In this document: piece by piece, positions 33,988-44,964 of the stretch
Layout of the letters: each line of letters begins with the position of its first letter
Numbering within the stretch: the stretch's first letter is position 1
Assembly (NCBI GenBank): GCA_030704615.1
Contig: CM060734.1
Location: 18,474,001 to 18,538,000, forward strand
Origin: Takakia lepidozioides
Taxonomy: Eukaryota; Streptophyta; Takakiopsida; Takakiales; Takakiaceae
Direction of reading: 5' to 3'
DNA: 64,000 bases
The notes under the pieces: generated by a model
Database searches by the model: none
Told to the model about the DNA's origin: nothing
The model's input: only the letters and a program-made list of their open reading frames with translations
Program-made: the position numbers and the translations under genes

Positions 33988-35465
33988 GTGTCACGTACTC
34001 TTCCAATGTCTGTGTTCATGGCTTCAGCTGTGAAGCCCCTTGGGAGACTGGAAGTGGAGATTTTGGGTTTCGAGCTTGTTTCCCAAGTCACTGGAGGGAT
34101 GGAGGCCGCAGGAGATGGAGGAGTTGGCTTTGCACAAGGCCGGCCCATTGAGCTGAACGAAGGTGACAACGAAAATGTGGTGCGATTGGACGACTTCCTA
34201 GCAGATCAGAACGCATTGGAGCTCACTGAGGAGCAAACACTCCTACAGAGCAAACAGGCTGGTAAGAGAAGTGAGAAACTGGTGGTATGCTCATGTCAGC
34301 ACGAGACATGAATATTGCAGCAAACAAGTTGCTGGCAGAAACACATAACAACATTGGGCGTGTTTTGGGTTCCATGGTGTATCAAGAAAACCTCAAAGTT
34401 CGTTTGTGTCACATGGTCAGCCTTCCTGTTGTGAGGCCAACATTGCCAGGGGACATCGACAGGCTGAAGCACTTGTTCAGAGAGGGGTACAGACGCGGTT
34501 CCGCAGCTTTCTACGTTTCCATAGAGCCTGATCAGGGTCTCACAAGGGGCCCCACTGCAGAGGAGCTTCAGAATTGTAGCCCCCATTGGCACACGGTAAA
34601 TGCTGCATTTGAAGTCTCTCTGAAGAATAATCCCACTTACGCACACATGGCAGGGAGATGTTCTTCGTCTGGGACGGGAACCATAGGCTATTTGTGTGGA
34701 CAATGTACATTGCCAAAATGCATTCAGACGATATCAATTGGCATTACATGGTGGATAATTGCATTATCCTCAGAGTGGATGTGAGGGACAGAGGCATGTT
34801 GAAGGGTGCCATGGCGGATATAAATTTGTAAGTATATTGGTATATCCCACTTTTGTCGCAATTTCGGTGCCGAAATTATCAATGTGCTTGACTTACAGAA
34901 ATAACAACTCTGCTGCAAATTGGATTGTTGTGCCGCAATTGGGTGTGCATATCATTCTTTCGTTTCTGTGACAGGGTAATAGAGAAGGCCTTCGTGGAAA
35001 CTCTCCTGGCACATACGTTGTACAGAGTGCAGAAGTGGGCATAGCACCACTGACAGACTTTCAGAGAACCCTCAATCTAGAGTTGTACAGGAAGTCCCTG
35101 GTGAAAGTAGACCGCACCTGGTACCGGCCCACATTGAACGCCATGGTTGAAATATTCTGTGCGGTGAGCTTCACCTCCTTGTTTCTGGTCTGATTTGATT
35201 TTTTTGGGGAGCATTCGCCTGACTGTATGCGCGGGGTATGGCACTGCAAATGAACATCAAGGACGACTTGGACTATGCCAAACGACAGTTCTTTGAGAGT
35301 GATGCCCCCAGCAAGGCGGATGCATTGGTAGAGAGTCACATAGTCCAGGCAGGGAAGCAATCGCAGACCAAGTGCAGGTCGAAACTTGTGAAGCACGTAG
35401 CAATCGCTGACCCGGCCTTGCAAGTGACTTCTTGGCGGAGATAGCATCAAAGCGGAAATGTCCAT
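33988..35465 (+). pseudogene. ParB-like DNA-binding/nuclease-fold protein, copy 1
   Basis: Divergent from the methyltransferase-like gene, ~140 bp apart. The core reads ETHNNIGRVLGSMVYQ, VRLCHMVSLPVVRPTLPGDI, RLKHLFREGYRRGSAAFYVS, then (after a one-base frameshift near 34655) FFVWDGNHRLFVW and WHYMVDNCIILRVDV. The sequence 'LPV...I..L...G...' followed by 'DG(N)HR' is the ParB/sulfiredoxin-fold pattern. Introns: 34827-34974 (GTAAGT donor), and a second starting at about 35164 (GTGAGC) whose acceptor reads CAA at 35247-35249 where copy 2 has CAG. The last exon (NIKDDLDYAKRQFFESD, SKLVKHVAIADPA) is helical and basic. A second frameshift lies near 35035. So this copy looks dead, but its structure matches copy 2 (51056-52728) exon for exon. 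Confidence 0.5.
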
Positions 35466-35720
35466 GGAGAAACTTCATCATATCGCTGTGTCCTGTGTGG
35501 ACCCGGCGGAGAAGGTTAGCATGTGTTTGTTGTTGTCTTCTACCTCTTTACGATTCCGATGTGAGGTTTCTCTGTCTAATCGATGTCAGAACATGCAAAC
35601 AAGGTGGTTGTGAATCTGGAACGGCATTACAAACACGAAGCTGCTGTACCAGTTTCCGATCGAGCCAACTGACTACAAAATGAACGAGTGGCTGAATGTC
35701 ATGACTTGGTGGCATCAGGT
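35466..35720 (+). other. Possible further 3' exons of the ParB-like gene
   Basis: Short coding-like segments (for example MEKLHHIAVSCVDPAEK before a GT at 35515, and EPTDYKMNEWLNVMTWWHQ before GT at 35719) continue the exon-intron rhythm, but no matching part is visible in copy 2, so assignment is weak. Confidence 0.25.
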
Positions 35721-38375
35721 ATAATGTCCTCCTGTTGTGTTTGTTCGACTTCATCGTAATTTCAAATTCATGAATGTTTCGGAGTCCTGGAATGCTGATT
35801 GTCATGTTTGTAATGAGGCTTGCTCTAACTTTCAACATTGAGAACTTTGAAACATATTTTATCTATGTTTATGCCACATGGGATTGGTTCTAAGTTTTTT
35901 GTGTTTATGCCACATGGGATTGGGTCTAAGTTTTTTATGTCTATGTTATTAACATGGAGGATGAGGATTGTCACACCTTAAGATACAAGAGCTTACGGTG
36001 GCATTTCGAAGGGAAGCCAATGACGAATTTGAGAATTAGGACCTATAGCAAACATGAGAATCAAATATTTTGTTGGGAAGATGTTATATGTGTGGGATGA
36101 GAATCAGAAATAAGTGCTAGTATGGAATGATATATTGATTATCTGCATGATACTAAGGAGAGTTTACATATTCGAATGCACTAATTGGTTATCAATTCTA
36201 AAGATGACTATGTCATGGTTTTGAAAGCAATACATGATGTGAACTCAATACATCGTTTCTTTCTTTCTTCCTGGTGTGAAATAATTTTGGATCTACTTCA
36301 ATATTTTTTCATTTTTCTTTGGAGTGAAATAAAATTACAAGTTACGTTTACTTCGACAAGAATCTTAAAATAAAAGAGAATATACCAATCAGAGGTTGCA
36401 GAGGCACCAGAATATGCTCCAAAATCCTGCATGACATTTCATCCGTTTCGTCATTACTGTGTGTTCTTCCTATGTTATTGCTACAAACTCGGTGATTACA
36501 GTTTATAGAATGCAGAAATATGTTAGATGCATCTGTCTAGCTTGGATCTAGAGGTGTACAAAAAATGCGATGTAAATGTGCATAATATTTCATACTCACT
36601 TAGTTATACAAGTTTACAAAAAAATGTCGCCATAATCAAGAATGTTTGGGCAAACAAACTTACCGAATACGTGTATTCAAGATCAATTGATTGTATACAC
36701 ATGTTTTTCTTTACAAAAAGAAAGAACATAGACTGATCACAATTGCAGTAAGACTTCATTATAGCGACACAAACACATGAGCTCACATTTCGTTGTATGC
36801 ACCACCTTGGTAGTTCCTTGAGTTTCAATGGTTGATCTATATATTTTGTGGCACGTTGTTAAATACCAAGTGTTTACATGACTTTTCTTTAAATATCATT
36901 ATGTAATGTGTTATGGCATATCAGAAGAATACTTGTTTCCACGGTTATACATATATATTTACCATTTAATTAGATCCATGGTTATAGGGCTAGTGGACAT
37001 TTTCATTGCATAAGCCCGCGCTCACATGTCCAAGCTCATAAACTCACCAGTTGTAAGCCCCTGCTTCAATATTGCATTTCTTCTAATCCTTGTCCTGCTC
37101 TACAACGTGGTGTGCTATGCGTGTGGTTGGGCAGAATGCATTTCTGCATGTCACAAATGGTCGTGAGTTTGTAGACATGTGGGCATTCCTATGTGGGAGA
37201 AAATTCTGAAGTATGTCCAAAAATCAATGATGATACTTCTAATATTTTCTTTGAGTTGTAGAGAAGGTTTTAACTTTTGAAACCATGAGCTTATGAATGC
37301 CATGGAAATAATGGGCCAACATAAGTTTGGTGTGTATCGGCATTGCTGGATACTAGCAAGCTTGCCAGCTAGATGTACCGGTTTCAAACCTCGATAAAAC
37401 ACTACACTGTATATGTAATGTTGCAACTCTGCGTCGTCTCTGGCTGCGACTGACAACTGCACAATTTCTTATAAACAAGATTGGAGAGTATTTCACACTC
37501 ACAGAGATAGCTATGGTTCAAGTCTTTGGCTCTGTAGAAGATTAAAGATGTTTTAGTACAGTACTAAGCTTCATGAAGAGCTAGTTCCGCAATCGACTCA
37601 TGACCCATTTGGATTTGAATGGGAGAATGTACAGTCAAATGTTTTAGAAACTACAGATTGTTCCGTACAACGAGGCCATTGCTAGTTGGAATGAGAAGAA
37701 AATTCGCTATGACATGGATGTGTAGGCACTGAATAAGTGTTCTAGACAAGTTTTGTGGCTTTCTGCATTGGAGTATGTTGTTGCATCTACAATAGCTTAG
37801 GCTCAATCAAATTGTTCTACAGTTTTTTCGTAGGCTTCAGCCTTCAATATCTATAAATGTCAGAGAAATATTTAGCATGGAAATGTTTTGGTCTTAGTTT
37901 CCACATTTTGAATTATGCTCTCTTCATGCTTTTCTTGCTGTGACTTTACCCACCCTACTACGGACAAAATTGTCACTCTAGGCCCCAAATGCACTACAGG
38001 TAGCATATGAACTATGCTGAAAATTCTGACTTGGCTAACACACACTTAGCAGAACAAAATGTATTGCCAAATGTGGCTTAAATCCTAATGTCGAATATGA
38101 AATAGATCCAACTCCAATTCTTAAAAATAATTGTTGAAATTTGTTGTTGATATTTATTGATTACACCTGCTGATGAACACAATGGTTGTTTGCGCTTTCT
38201 TCGACGTTCATCTCTATGACACAGTAAAGGCGCTCTCACTCATTGTCAGATTAGTGCCAGGCTCCTCCGCCTTGGTGCTGCGAAGAAGGAAATTCCTGAC
38301 TCACGTATTTTGATTGCAGGTGTCGATCCACACAATGGTAGGTTGAGTTTGACAGTTCATCTCGAGGTTTACTAT
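35721..38375. other. Long AT-rich non-coding stretch
   Basis: About 2.6 kb with stops in all frames, short ORFs only, no repeats shared with the rest of the window and no domain motif. It separates the ParB-like gene from the Mutator-like gene. Confidence 0.5.
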
Positions 38376-38632
38376 TTCATGAGCAGAAACCATGAGCCAT
38401 GAGCCATGAGCCGCATGAGCCGCATAAGCTGTGAGCCGAAGTCAAAGACACGCGGTTTTCATGAGCGGACTCCTCCAAATTTGGAAATGCGGCAGATTAA
38501 AAAAGTATTAAAATAATAGTTTTTTTTTAAAAAAATTGACCTTGCCGTTTTTGGAAGTTCTAGATCCTGTAATGCGGTGAAGATATGTCGTCAGTAACAA
38601 CTCCGCTCATGGTTTTTTAGATCCGCTCATGG
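38376..38632. repeat. Small inverted-repeat element with CATGAGC units
   Basis: The left side has TCATGAGCAGAAACCATGAG and further CATGAGCC units. The right side has CCGCTCATGGTTTTTTAGAT then CCGCTCATGG, the reverse complement pattern. About 257 bp, A/T-rich centre, no ORF. Related motif clusters occur at 28222-28290. Likely a MITE; no clear target duplication. Confidence 0.5.
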
Positions 38633-38852
38633 AAATGAGTGACCGTGCAACGAGAAATCCAGTATACCACGGCAAAAGGACGTCGCATACTGGCCTGTAT
38701 AGAGTATTCCGCGGTTTTACATGCCTTAACATTGGAATGAAGCTGACCCTTCTGCCGCGATTGAACCAATAGAGTCTGCACCAATAGAATCTGCAGTACT
38801 TCATAATTATGTCATCTTCGGGTATTCGGCGAGAAAGGTTGCGACTCAACTG

Positions 38853-39015
38853 GGAAATGCGGTGCCGCATTACGGTTCGCACATGCGAAATTTCTGGGGG
38901 GTTCGCTGTTGGCGACGGTCGGCTCCCTGAAGATTGGGTGCGACTATCTTGCTATGACGAAGGCCACAACTACTTGTACCTACGACGTTACTTGGAAATG
39001 CGGCGCCGCATTTCC
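38853..39015. repeat. Two isolated GGAAATGCGG palindromes
   Basis: Copies at 38853-38876 (last bases altered) and 38994-39015 (perfect, centre CG) of the same palindrome that forms the arrays at 30.6 and 43.1 kb. They lie just beyond the 3' end of the Mutator-like gene. Confidence 0.85.
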
Positions 39016-39279
39016 TTACGGGGGATGGAATGAGGAAAGCTAAGTTTGGGAGAGCAGAAAAACAGGAACCCTCCAACAAACAAAAATACAAGCACGTGGA
39101 AACAGAAGTGAATGACATAGTATTATCTTAGTTCGAGCAAAACAGGTTACTGGTAGGCAAGATATAAGTCAAACATTTTTGTTGCCAAAGTCAGAGGTAC
39201 TTGCAGCAGTACAGTTCTACTATAACTGAAACTCCGAAAAGGTTGGGCGTAACATTGTGTTTTGGCCCGCAAGCCAAGC

Positions 39280-41824
39280 TCACTGGTCTCCTGGATCCAT
39301 ATTCAGAAGAGTGTACACCTCTTGGGGGCTCAACCCTGGTGCATGTATGAAGTGATGAGTTGTGGAATTACACCGGAGTCTCTTTAGGTACACGTAGTAC
39401 AGATGCTTGCAAGGGCAGTATGATGCCCCCTTCTTCGCCATGATCTGGAAGTCGGTGCAATTGCAGGTGGGTAATTCTGAAATGGTGATGGTGTACACCT
39501 CATTGCGAACAGCTGAGCCTGCCGTGGCCATCTGATACACACGCCTGAAGCCTGGTGGGGGCACTTCTGTCAAGCTCTGGATTGTACAGTTCATCCGAAA
39601 TACATTCCCCATCCTTGTCTCGTTCACTTTTGAGGGAGGTCGCCGCCTCTTCAGTTTCCCCCAACGGTGTGTAGGATGCTTAGAGTTGTCGCGTCCGATT
39701 GTTCTTGCTCTCACAGGGGTCGGTGGTGGAGGCTATGGAAGCGGAAATGGTTGTCTGGGGACGTCAGTGCGCTGCACCATCCGAAATCCTGCGGCAGTAA
39801 GGGCATCGGCCTCAACCTGACTCAGATCGCAGTTTGGTTCCACCGGCCACACCGGGGGAGCCTCTGGGTTTTCCGTACTTGGACTTTCCATACACGCAAG
39901 TCATAATGTCGTGCCTGCAGAACCAGAACTGGGTGGTTGTCGCCTCCGCAAACTTTGCATGGACAAATCTTCCTGTAAAAGTAGAAGCAGGGACTGCCCC
40001 ATCTGGATTCCTCCTTATCATCTCTAAACAATGTTGCCGTGTATCCACTCAAATTGCGGAACACCTGCCTCGAAATGCCGGCTTTGTGCGAGCAATTCTC
40101 CACTGTGACGCAGACACAGTCGTCTCCACAATGGCTTGGCCATACTGCATAACAACGGGCGGAATCTGGGGCAAGCGAGCGGTGGGAATTTCTCGCTCGG
40201 AATCCCCGCTTGAAGGCGATGGCGATCTGGAAACGCTTGGGCTTCCACTGCTGGAAGACACATTGTGCGGCAACATGACGGGATCCTCCGCCTCACAGGG
40301 CGGGTACGGACGTCCCCCTCTAGGTGTTCACCTCTGCGGTGCAGAGGCGTCCCTTTGATCTTCTTTCGCAATGTTGTCGCCCATTTCAGTGGATTCTTCG
40401 ACCTCGAAGCTATTCGTACCAACAATTCCTCCCTGTCCGGGCCAAAGCCCCATTGTTTCCCGCTCAGGAACTTGTAGTACGTGGCTTGCTGCATGATTGC
40501 TCTTTCGATGTCCTCCGTTGTGGCCATCACTACGTCCACCAGATGTGCGGCAGAAGACGCTCGCCTGGAGGAGTGGACTGATTCTGCCATATTCGTGTTC
40601 GGCATGTCTGTGTTGGAATCCAAGCACCAAGGCTCCCAGATTGGTTGTCTCACCTGCACCTGACGTGTTCCACCAAGCCTCGATGATAGCAAACTTAACC
40701 TCCGCGTCATCAAATGTGGGTGCATCCTTCCATGCCGTACAAAGGACACGGTGTTCAGCTTGGAATGAGCTAGCAACAAATTTGGTAGTGTAGTGAGATA
40801 GACTTTGCATCCAATGGAATCCACAGGATCTCTCTTTCCCCTCCATTGGAACATTGGGGTCCTCACCGTACACACGCCGCACCGCTGCCCAGTTGGCCTG
40901 AGCGTTGTCTGCCATGAATCCCCTGAAATTGGGCTCTGGTAAACCCGCCCTTGCCATCCGCTCGTTTATGCCCTCCCACAGATGCATCTCCGACTGTGTG
41001 TCCTCCCCTTTCATCTCGCAGATTGCAATCGTCATGAGCCTCTTGGAGTGATAGTCATAAACATGCGCACCCATAGTCACCCACTGATGGTTTGTAATTT
41101 GCTTGATGTGGTCAAACATCACCCAAGCATTCGACAAGTTTCCAGTTGTCATGCGAGTGACCAAGTCGACTCCACTCTCAGGCCCACACGTTGACATTTT
41201 AAAAATGTAACAACGATCGGATTCGCTGCCTTGCCCTGGAAACCTGCTACCTTGGATGTAGTCATATCCAATCCTTCGTTTCACCTCCAGGATTGAGTGC
41301 ATGTCCGACCCCCGGCCAAACTCCTGCTTGCAAGATACGATGTGATTCCGCACATTCGGACTACAAACGTGCGAGACGGACTCCAACAGGTCAAGCATCT
41401 CCTCTTCATTCAAGGGCACTCGGACTGAACCATCTTCAGACATGATTTTGCCAAGAGCAATCTTGTGGGCTGCCTTGAGCTGAATCTGCTTTGGTCTGGC
41501 TCCGGGGCTCAATTTCACCTCCTCTTTTATGATGTCGTGTGCTTCCTGGCAACCTCCCGGATGTTGCCTCTCGCCAAGGGGTGGCAGTGGACCCCAATGT
41601 GTATGCAAGCTCTAGTAAAATCCGGGAGCAAATGGATTACATAATATTGCTTGGCTCTGCACATGGACATGCACGTCGGTGGTTTTTTGCAATGTGCGCA
41701 CTTGAAAGTACATGTCGGAGCTTGGCTGGAGACAATGAATGGATGATGGGTTGTGCCAGTCCAATCCGTCTCGTTTCTCCGCCCTCATTTGGAGATAAAG
41801 TGGAAGCAGGCGTGATTGAGGCAC
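39280..41824 (-). pseudogene. Mutator-like (MULE) transposase with C-terminal SWIM zinc finger
   Basis: Minus strand. The main frame (41608-40328) has an N-terminal region (RPKQIQLKAAHKIALGKIMS; FGRGSDMHSILEVKRRIGYD) and a DDE-type core: GNLSNAWVMFDHIKQ, IAICEMKGEDTQSEMHLWEG, FRGFMADNAQANWAAVRRVY, then CGFHWMQSLSHY, the MULE 'D...C.xH' pattern. A one-base frameshift near 40655 moves the reading to MPNTNMAESVHSSRR and TTEDIERAIMQQATYYKFLS. Two further breaks lie near 40300 and 39750. The last segment (39714-39280) holds a SWIM finger, LPTCNCTDF...YCPCKHLYYVYLKR. Frame breaks make this copy non-functional, though the domain order is complete. A 5' segment (41824-41612) may belong to it. Palindromes flank it on both sides. 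Confidence 0.7.
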
Positions 41825-42020
41825 CTCAGTTTCCCCACACAGAGGACGTATCGTACACGAACCCCATCAGCAATTTTTGTGCTACTGGTCTTCGTCACAC
41901 ACTAGGGGTGTCCGTCATGCTTTCGATCCATGTCTGTTAACATCCCTGAGGCTTTGTTTGACAAAGTAACAGGTGGAAACTCGAAGATGACATTGCCATC
42001 GACTTCGGGAGACAGATACG

Positions 42021-42776
42021 TTACCTTCTGACTGGAAATTTGGCATAGTCAAGAGCAGCCAGCTCGGAGCGAGAACCATCGAGGTGATGTTGCCGTAGGA
42101 GCTGCACAATGGATTGGGTTGGAGTTATGCTCGAGGGTACATGCGTAGCACGTGCAGAGACGTCCATGTCGGATTTGAACGACCGTGTGGAGGACATGGG
42201 GACCTCAATGCACTCATCTTCCTCGTCGGAAATGTCGAATACCTCCACACGAGAAGCTATGGAGGGTCTTGACGGTCCAGGTCGAGAATGATTATCGTTG
42301 CATACCTCTCTGTTGGCAGTGGCCGCCTGTCGGTTTCCCGACTCCTTGGTGGATGGTGTCGGAAGCGACTGATTCGGAAAGGGAACGGGCATTCCCACAG
42401 CTCGGTACAATATGATGTCTGATGGGGGTACGTGCCATTCGATTCCGCAACCTCCGTCGTTACCTAGCACGACAATGGTCTCATCAACCTGTCCAGGAAC
42501 ATCCTTCCTTTCTTCTTCCAAATAAACTGTGCCCGGTTTGAGCTTGAATTTTGAACAAAGGTAAGTTTCAGTCACTCTGCAAAGTCCTCCCTCGTTTGGG
42601 ATCCAGGCTCTCCCAAGTTGCAGAGGACAGCAAACTATAGCGTAGGAATTCGGAGCCATCGAACTCCGCACGAAGTTGGCAAGTGCGAGGTTCACTATAG
42701 CGACAGACCAACTTCCAAGGCTCATAGGCACCACGTAATTGGATCTGCGGAGGCCATCGACGATTGGAAGTCGCAC
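42021..42776 (-). CDS. Unknown ORF upstream of the MULE transposase
   Basis: A 251-codon uninterrupted frame. It contains an acidic short stretch, EVFDISDEEDECIEVP, that resembles a SUMO-interaction motif (hydrophobic core followed by acidic residues), and no catalytic motif I recognise. It may be a second ORF of the Mutator-like element or its 5' exon. No copy elsewhere in the window. Confidence 0.35.
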   Translation of the reverse strand: MRLPIVDGLRRSNYVVPMSLGSWSVAIVNLALANFVRSSMAPNSYAIVCCPLQLGRAWIPNEGGLCRVTETYLCSKFKLKPGTVYLEEERKDVPGQVDETIVVLGNDGGCGIEWHVPPSDIILYRAVGMPVPFPNQSLPTPSTKESGNRQAATANREVCNDNHSRPGPSRPSIASRVEVFDISDEEDECIEVPMSSTRSFKSDMDVSARATHVPSSITPTQSIVQLLRQHHLDGSRSELAALDYAKFPVRR

Positions 42777-43060
42777 ATTGAAGTGGAAAATAATGTTTCA
42801 AGCTACATGCATGAAGGTGGGAGGTATGATTCCATATCCAGTAAGTATGACAATGATGGCCGATTCGGCGACGAAATAACATCTCCTGACAGTTTCTCCT
42901 GAGGGTGGATCCACCAGTATTCTCGGTGCAGACATGAACGTTCGCACTGACAAGTGCCACGACTGTTAGTTAAAATGGTTAGACAACCAAGTTGTGCTAA
43001 TTAAGATAGACTGCAATTGTGCTGTTTCGGAACAATGCATCCCATTGCACATGGCTGAAC

Positions 43061-44294
43061 GGGAATGCGGTCCCGCATTCCAGTTCGACATCATCCTCTC
43101 GCTGATTGTGATCGGAAATGCGGCACCGCATTTCCGTCAACAGGGAAACCAAACTACTGGTGCAACGGAAATGCGGTACCACATTTCAGTCCACTGTACA
43201 AGCAGGCACATGGTGGAACGGAAATGCGGTATCGAATTTCGGTCGAGTGGAACTAGGAAGACACAGTAGAAAAGAATAGCGACAGCGCATTTTCATCGAC
43301 TGGGACACATTGGATAGGCAAGGACGGAAATGCGGTGCCGCATTTCCATCCGGGCTCTCCAGAGGACGGAAATGAGGTTCCGCATTTCCGTCCGGTATGC
43401 TACTTTCGATTGCTATTGGACAAAAATGCGGCACTGCATTTCCGTCCGAGGTGAACCTTTGTATTTTCAAGAACGGGAATGCGGCTACTCATTTCCGTCC
43501 AACGTGCAACGCCTGTAACAGTGGAACGGAAATGCGACACTGCATTACCGTCCAGGGGAATCCTTTCTACTTTCCAGAATGGAAATGCGGCACCACATTT
43601 CCGTCCAACATGTCAGGTATGTATAACACGGACGGAAATGCGGCGCCGCATTTCCATCCGACTCGTACCTTCCGACATTCCAGAACAGAAATGCGGCGCC
43701 GCATTTCCATTTTGCATCTCAGGCATGGAGCAGTGCGACAGAAATGTGGGCCACATTTCCGTCCGAGGGAAACCTTTATACTCTCCAGAACGGAAATGCG
43801 GTGGCGCATTTCCGTCCAACAAGTAAGGTATGTGACAGTGGAACGGAAATGTGGTACCGCATTTCCGTTGTGATTGAAAATCATGAAACACTACAACTGA
43901 AATGTGGCACCGCATTTCCGTCCAAGTCGTACCTTCGGACTTTCCAGAACGGAAATGCGGTGCCGCATTTCCGTCCAACAAGTAAGGTATGTAACAGTGG
44001 AACGGAAATGCATTTCCGTTCTCATTGTAAATCATGAAACACTGCAACTAAAATGTGGCAACGCATTTCCGTTCGAGTCGTACCTTCTGACTTTCCAGAA
44101 CGGAAATGCGGCGCCGCATTTCCGTTTTGTATGCCAGGCATGAAACCGCATTTCTGTTCGAGATGCAACTCAAAGCTGCCTTAACGGTAATGCGGCGCCG
44201 CATTTCTGTTTTCACTCTAACTCAGCAGACGCTGGGACGGAAATGCCATGATATGTGAACACGTGGACCAACGGAATTGCGGCACTGCATTTTG
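43061..44294. repeat. Palindrome array 2: ~53-bp period, 22-bp palindrome plus ~31-bp spacers
   Basis: Palindromes (arm GGAAATGCGG) start at 43061, 43114, 43167, 43220, 43326, 43368, 43422, 43475, 43528, 43581, 43634, 43687, 43740, 43792, 43845, 43898, 43951, 44004, 44049, 44102, 44186, 44239 and 44273. Most steps are exactly 53 bp. Spacers vary but fall into about three recurring classes (ending ...CAGTGGAAC, ...CACTACAACT, ...CTTTCCAGAAC), giving a 159-bp higher-order period (43792/43951, 43845/44004). One unit (44004) has lost the palindrome centre. Peptides read from it are artefacts of the repeat. Confidence 0.95.
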
Positions 44295-44308
44295 ATGTCT
44301 GCACTCAT

Positions 44309-44909
44309 GTGCCCAAAGCACTCGAGGAGGCGGAGGCACTCACTAGGTGGAGCCCCGCACACCGAGTTGCGGTGGGGGTGGTAGCTTAGTGGGACTTAGT
44401 GGGGGTGGCATAGGACTCACCATGGGGGCGGAGACCTTGTGGTGGGAGTCGTGGGGAGTCTTGGGACTCATCACGGTCCAAAGGGACCGTGGTGGGTGGG
44501 CCAAGACTCACCGCGACTCATCACCGAGAATCGAGGGTTTTCGTGCTGGTTCGCCATAAATGGTGGTGTTGTTTGTGAAACCCCCGCGGACAATCACAGA
44601 AGTATATATAGGGAGTAGTAACCTCGAGAACGGTGCAAGCCCGTTGGTGTCCAAAAACTAGTGAGTAAGCGTGCGAGCCGGAAAGCGACCAAGGTGTGGG
44701 GAGCTATTCCGGACTGCCATCGACCAAAGGGAATTTCCACTAGGCCCAAATTGGGAGAGGGTCTAGTGGAGGAGTAAAGGGGGACTGTTATGCCCCGATG
44801 AGCAGCCAAAGCTCCGAGTTGGCCCGGTGGCCAGTTTGGGAGTTAGGCGCGCGCATCAAGCGAGTAACTATGACTTGAAGGGGAGCTTACCGAAGTGAGG
44901 TGCGCGACA
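44309..44909 (+). repeat. 5' LTR of gypsy element 2
   Basis: Begins TGCCCAAAGCACTCGAGG and ends GTGCGCGACA (TG...CA), followed after two bases by a primer-binding-like site. Almost identical to 50433-51055 apart from a ~17-bp gap (CTCCACAAGGGGTGGTG present only in the other). Contains a TATATATA box at 44603. Confidence 0.85.
44603..44610 (+). promoter_or_regulatory. LTR TATA box
   Basis: TATATATA followed by GGGAGTAGTAACC, placed ~300 bp before the LTR end. The same box lies at 50749-50756 in the other LTR. Likely RNA polymerase II promoter of the element. Confidence 0.6.
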
Positions 44910-44911
44910 CT

Positions 44912-44923
44912 TGGTATAAGAGC
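44912..44923 (+). other. Primer-binding site (initiator tRNA-Met-like)
   Basis: TGGTATAAGAGC, one base from the plant consensus TGGTATCAGAGC complementary to the 3' end of initiator tRNA-Met, two bases after the LTR end. Confidence 0.7.
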
Positions 44924-44964
44924 TTAGAGTTCAGTACGCGATTGTCCTTGGGATCGGCCTCATC

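Noticed and set aside
28222-38632. A single 10-kb element bounded by the CATGAGC repeat clusters
   Set aside because: The cluster at 38376-38632 is itself a complete small inverted-repeat element, and the one at 28222 looks like a partial copy; no paired termini across the interval.
43186-44143. Long ORFs across palindrome array 2
   Set aside because: Same reason: a 53-bp repeat without in-frame stops opens several frames by chance.
43061-44294. CRISPR array (palindromic repeats with ~31-bp spacers)
   Set aside because: The host is a plant-type eukaryote, no cas genes are present, spacers recur in three classes as a higher-order satellite, and the repeats themselves vary. It only looks like CRISPR.
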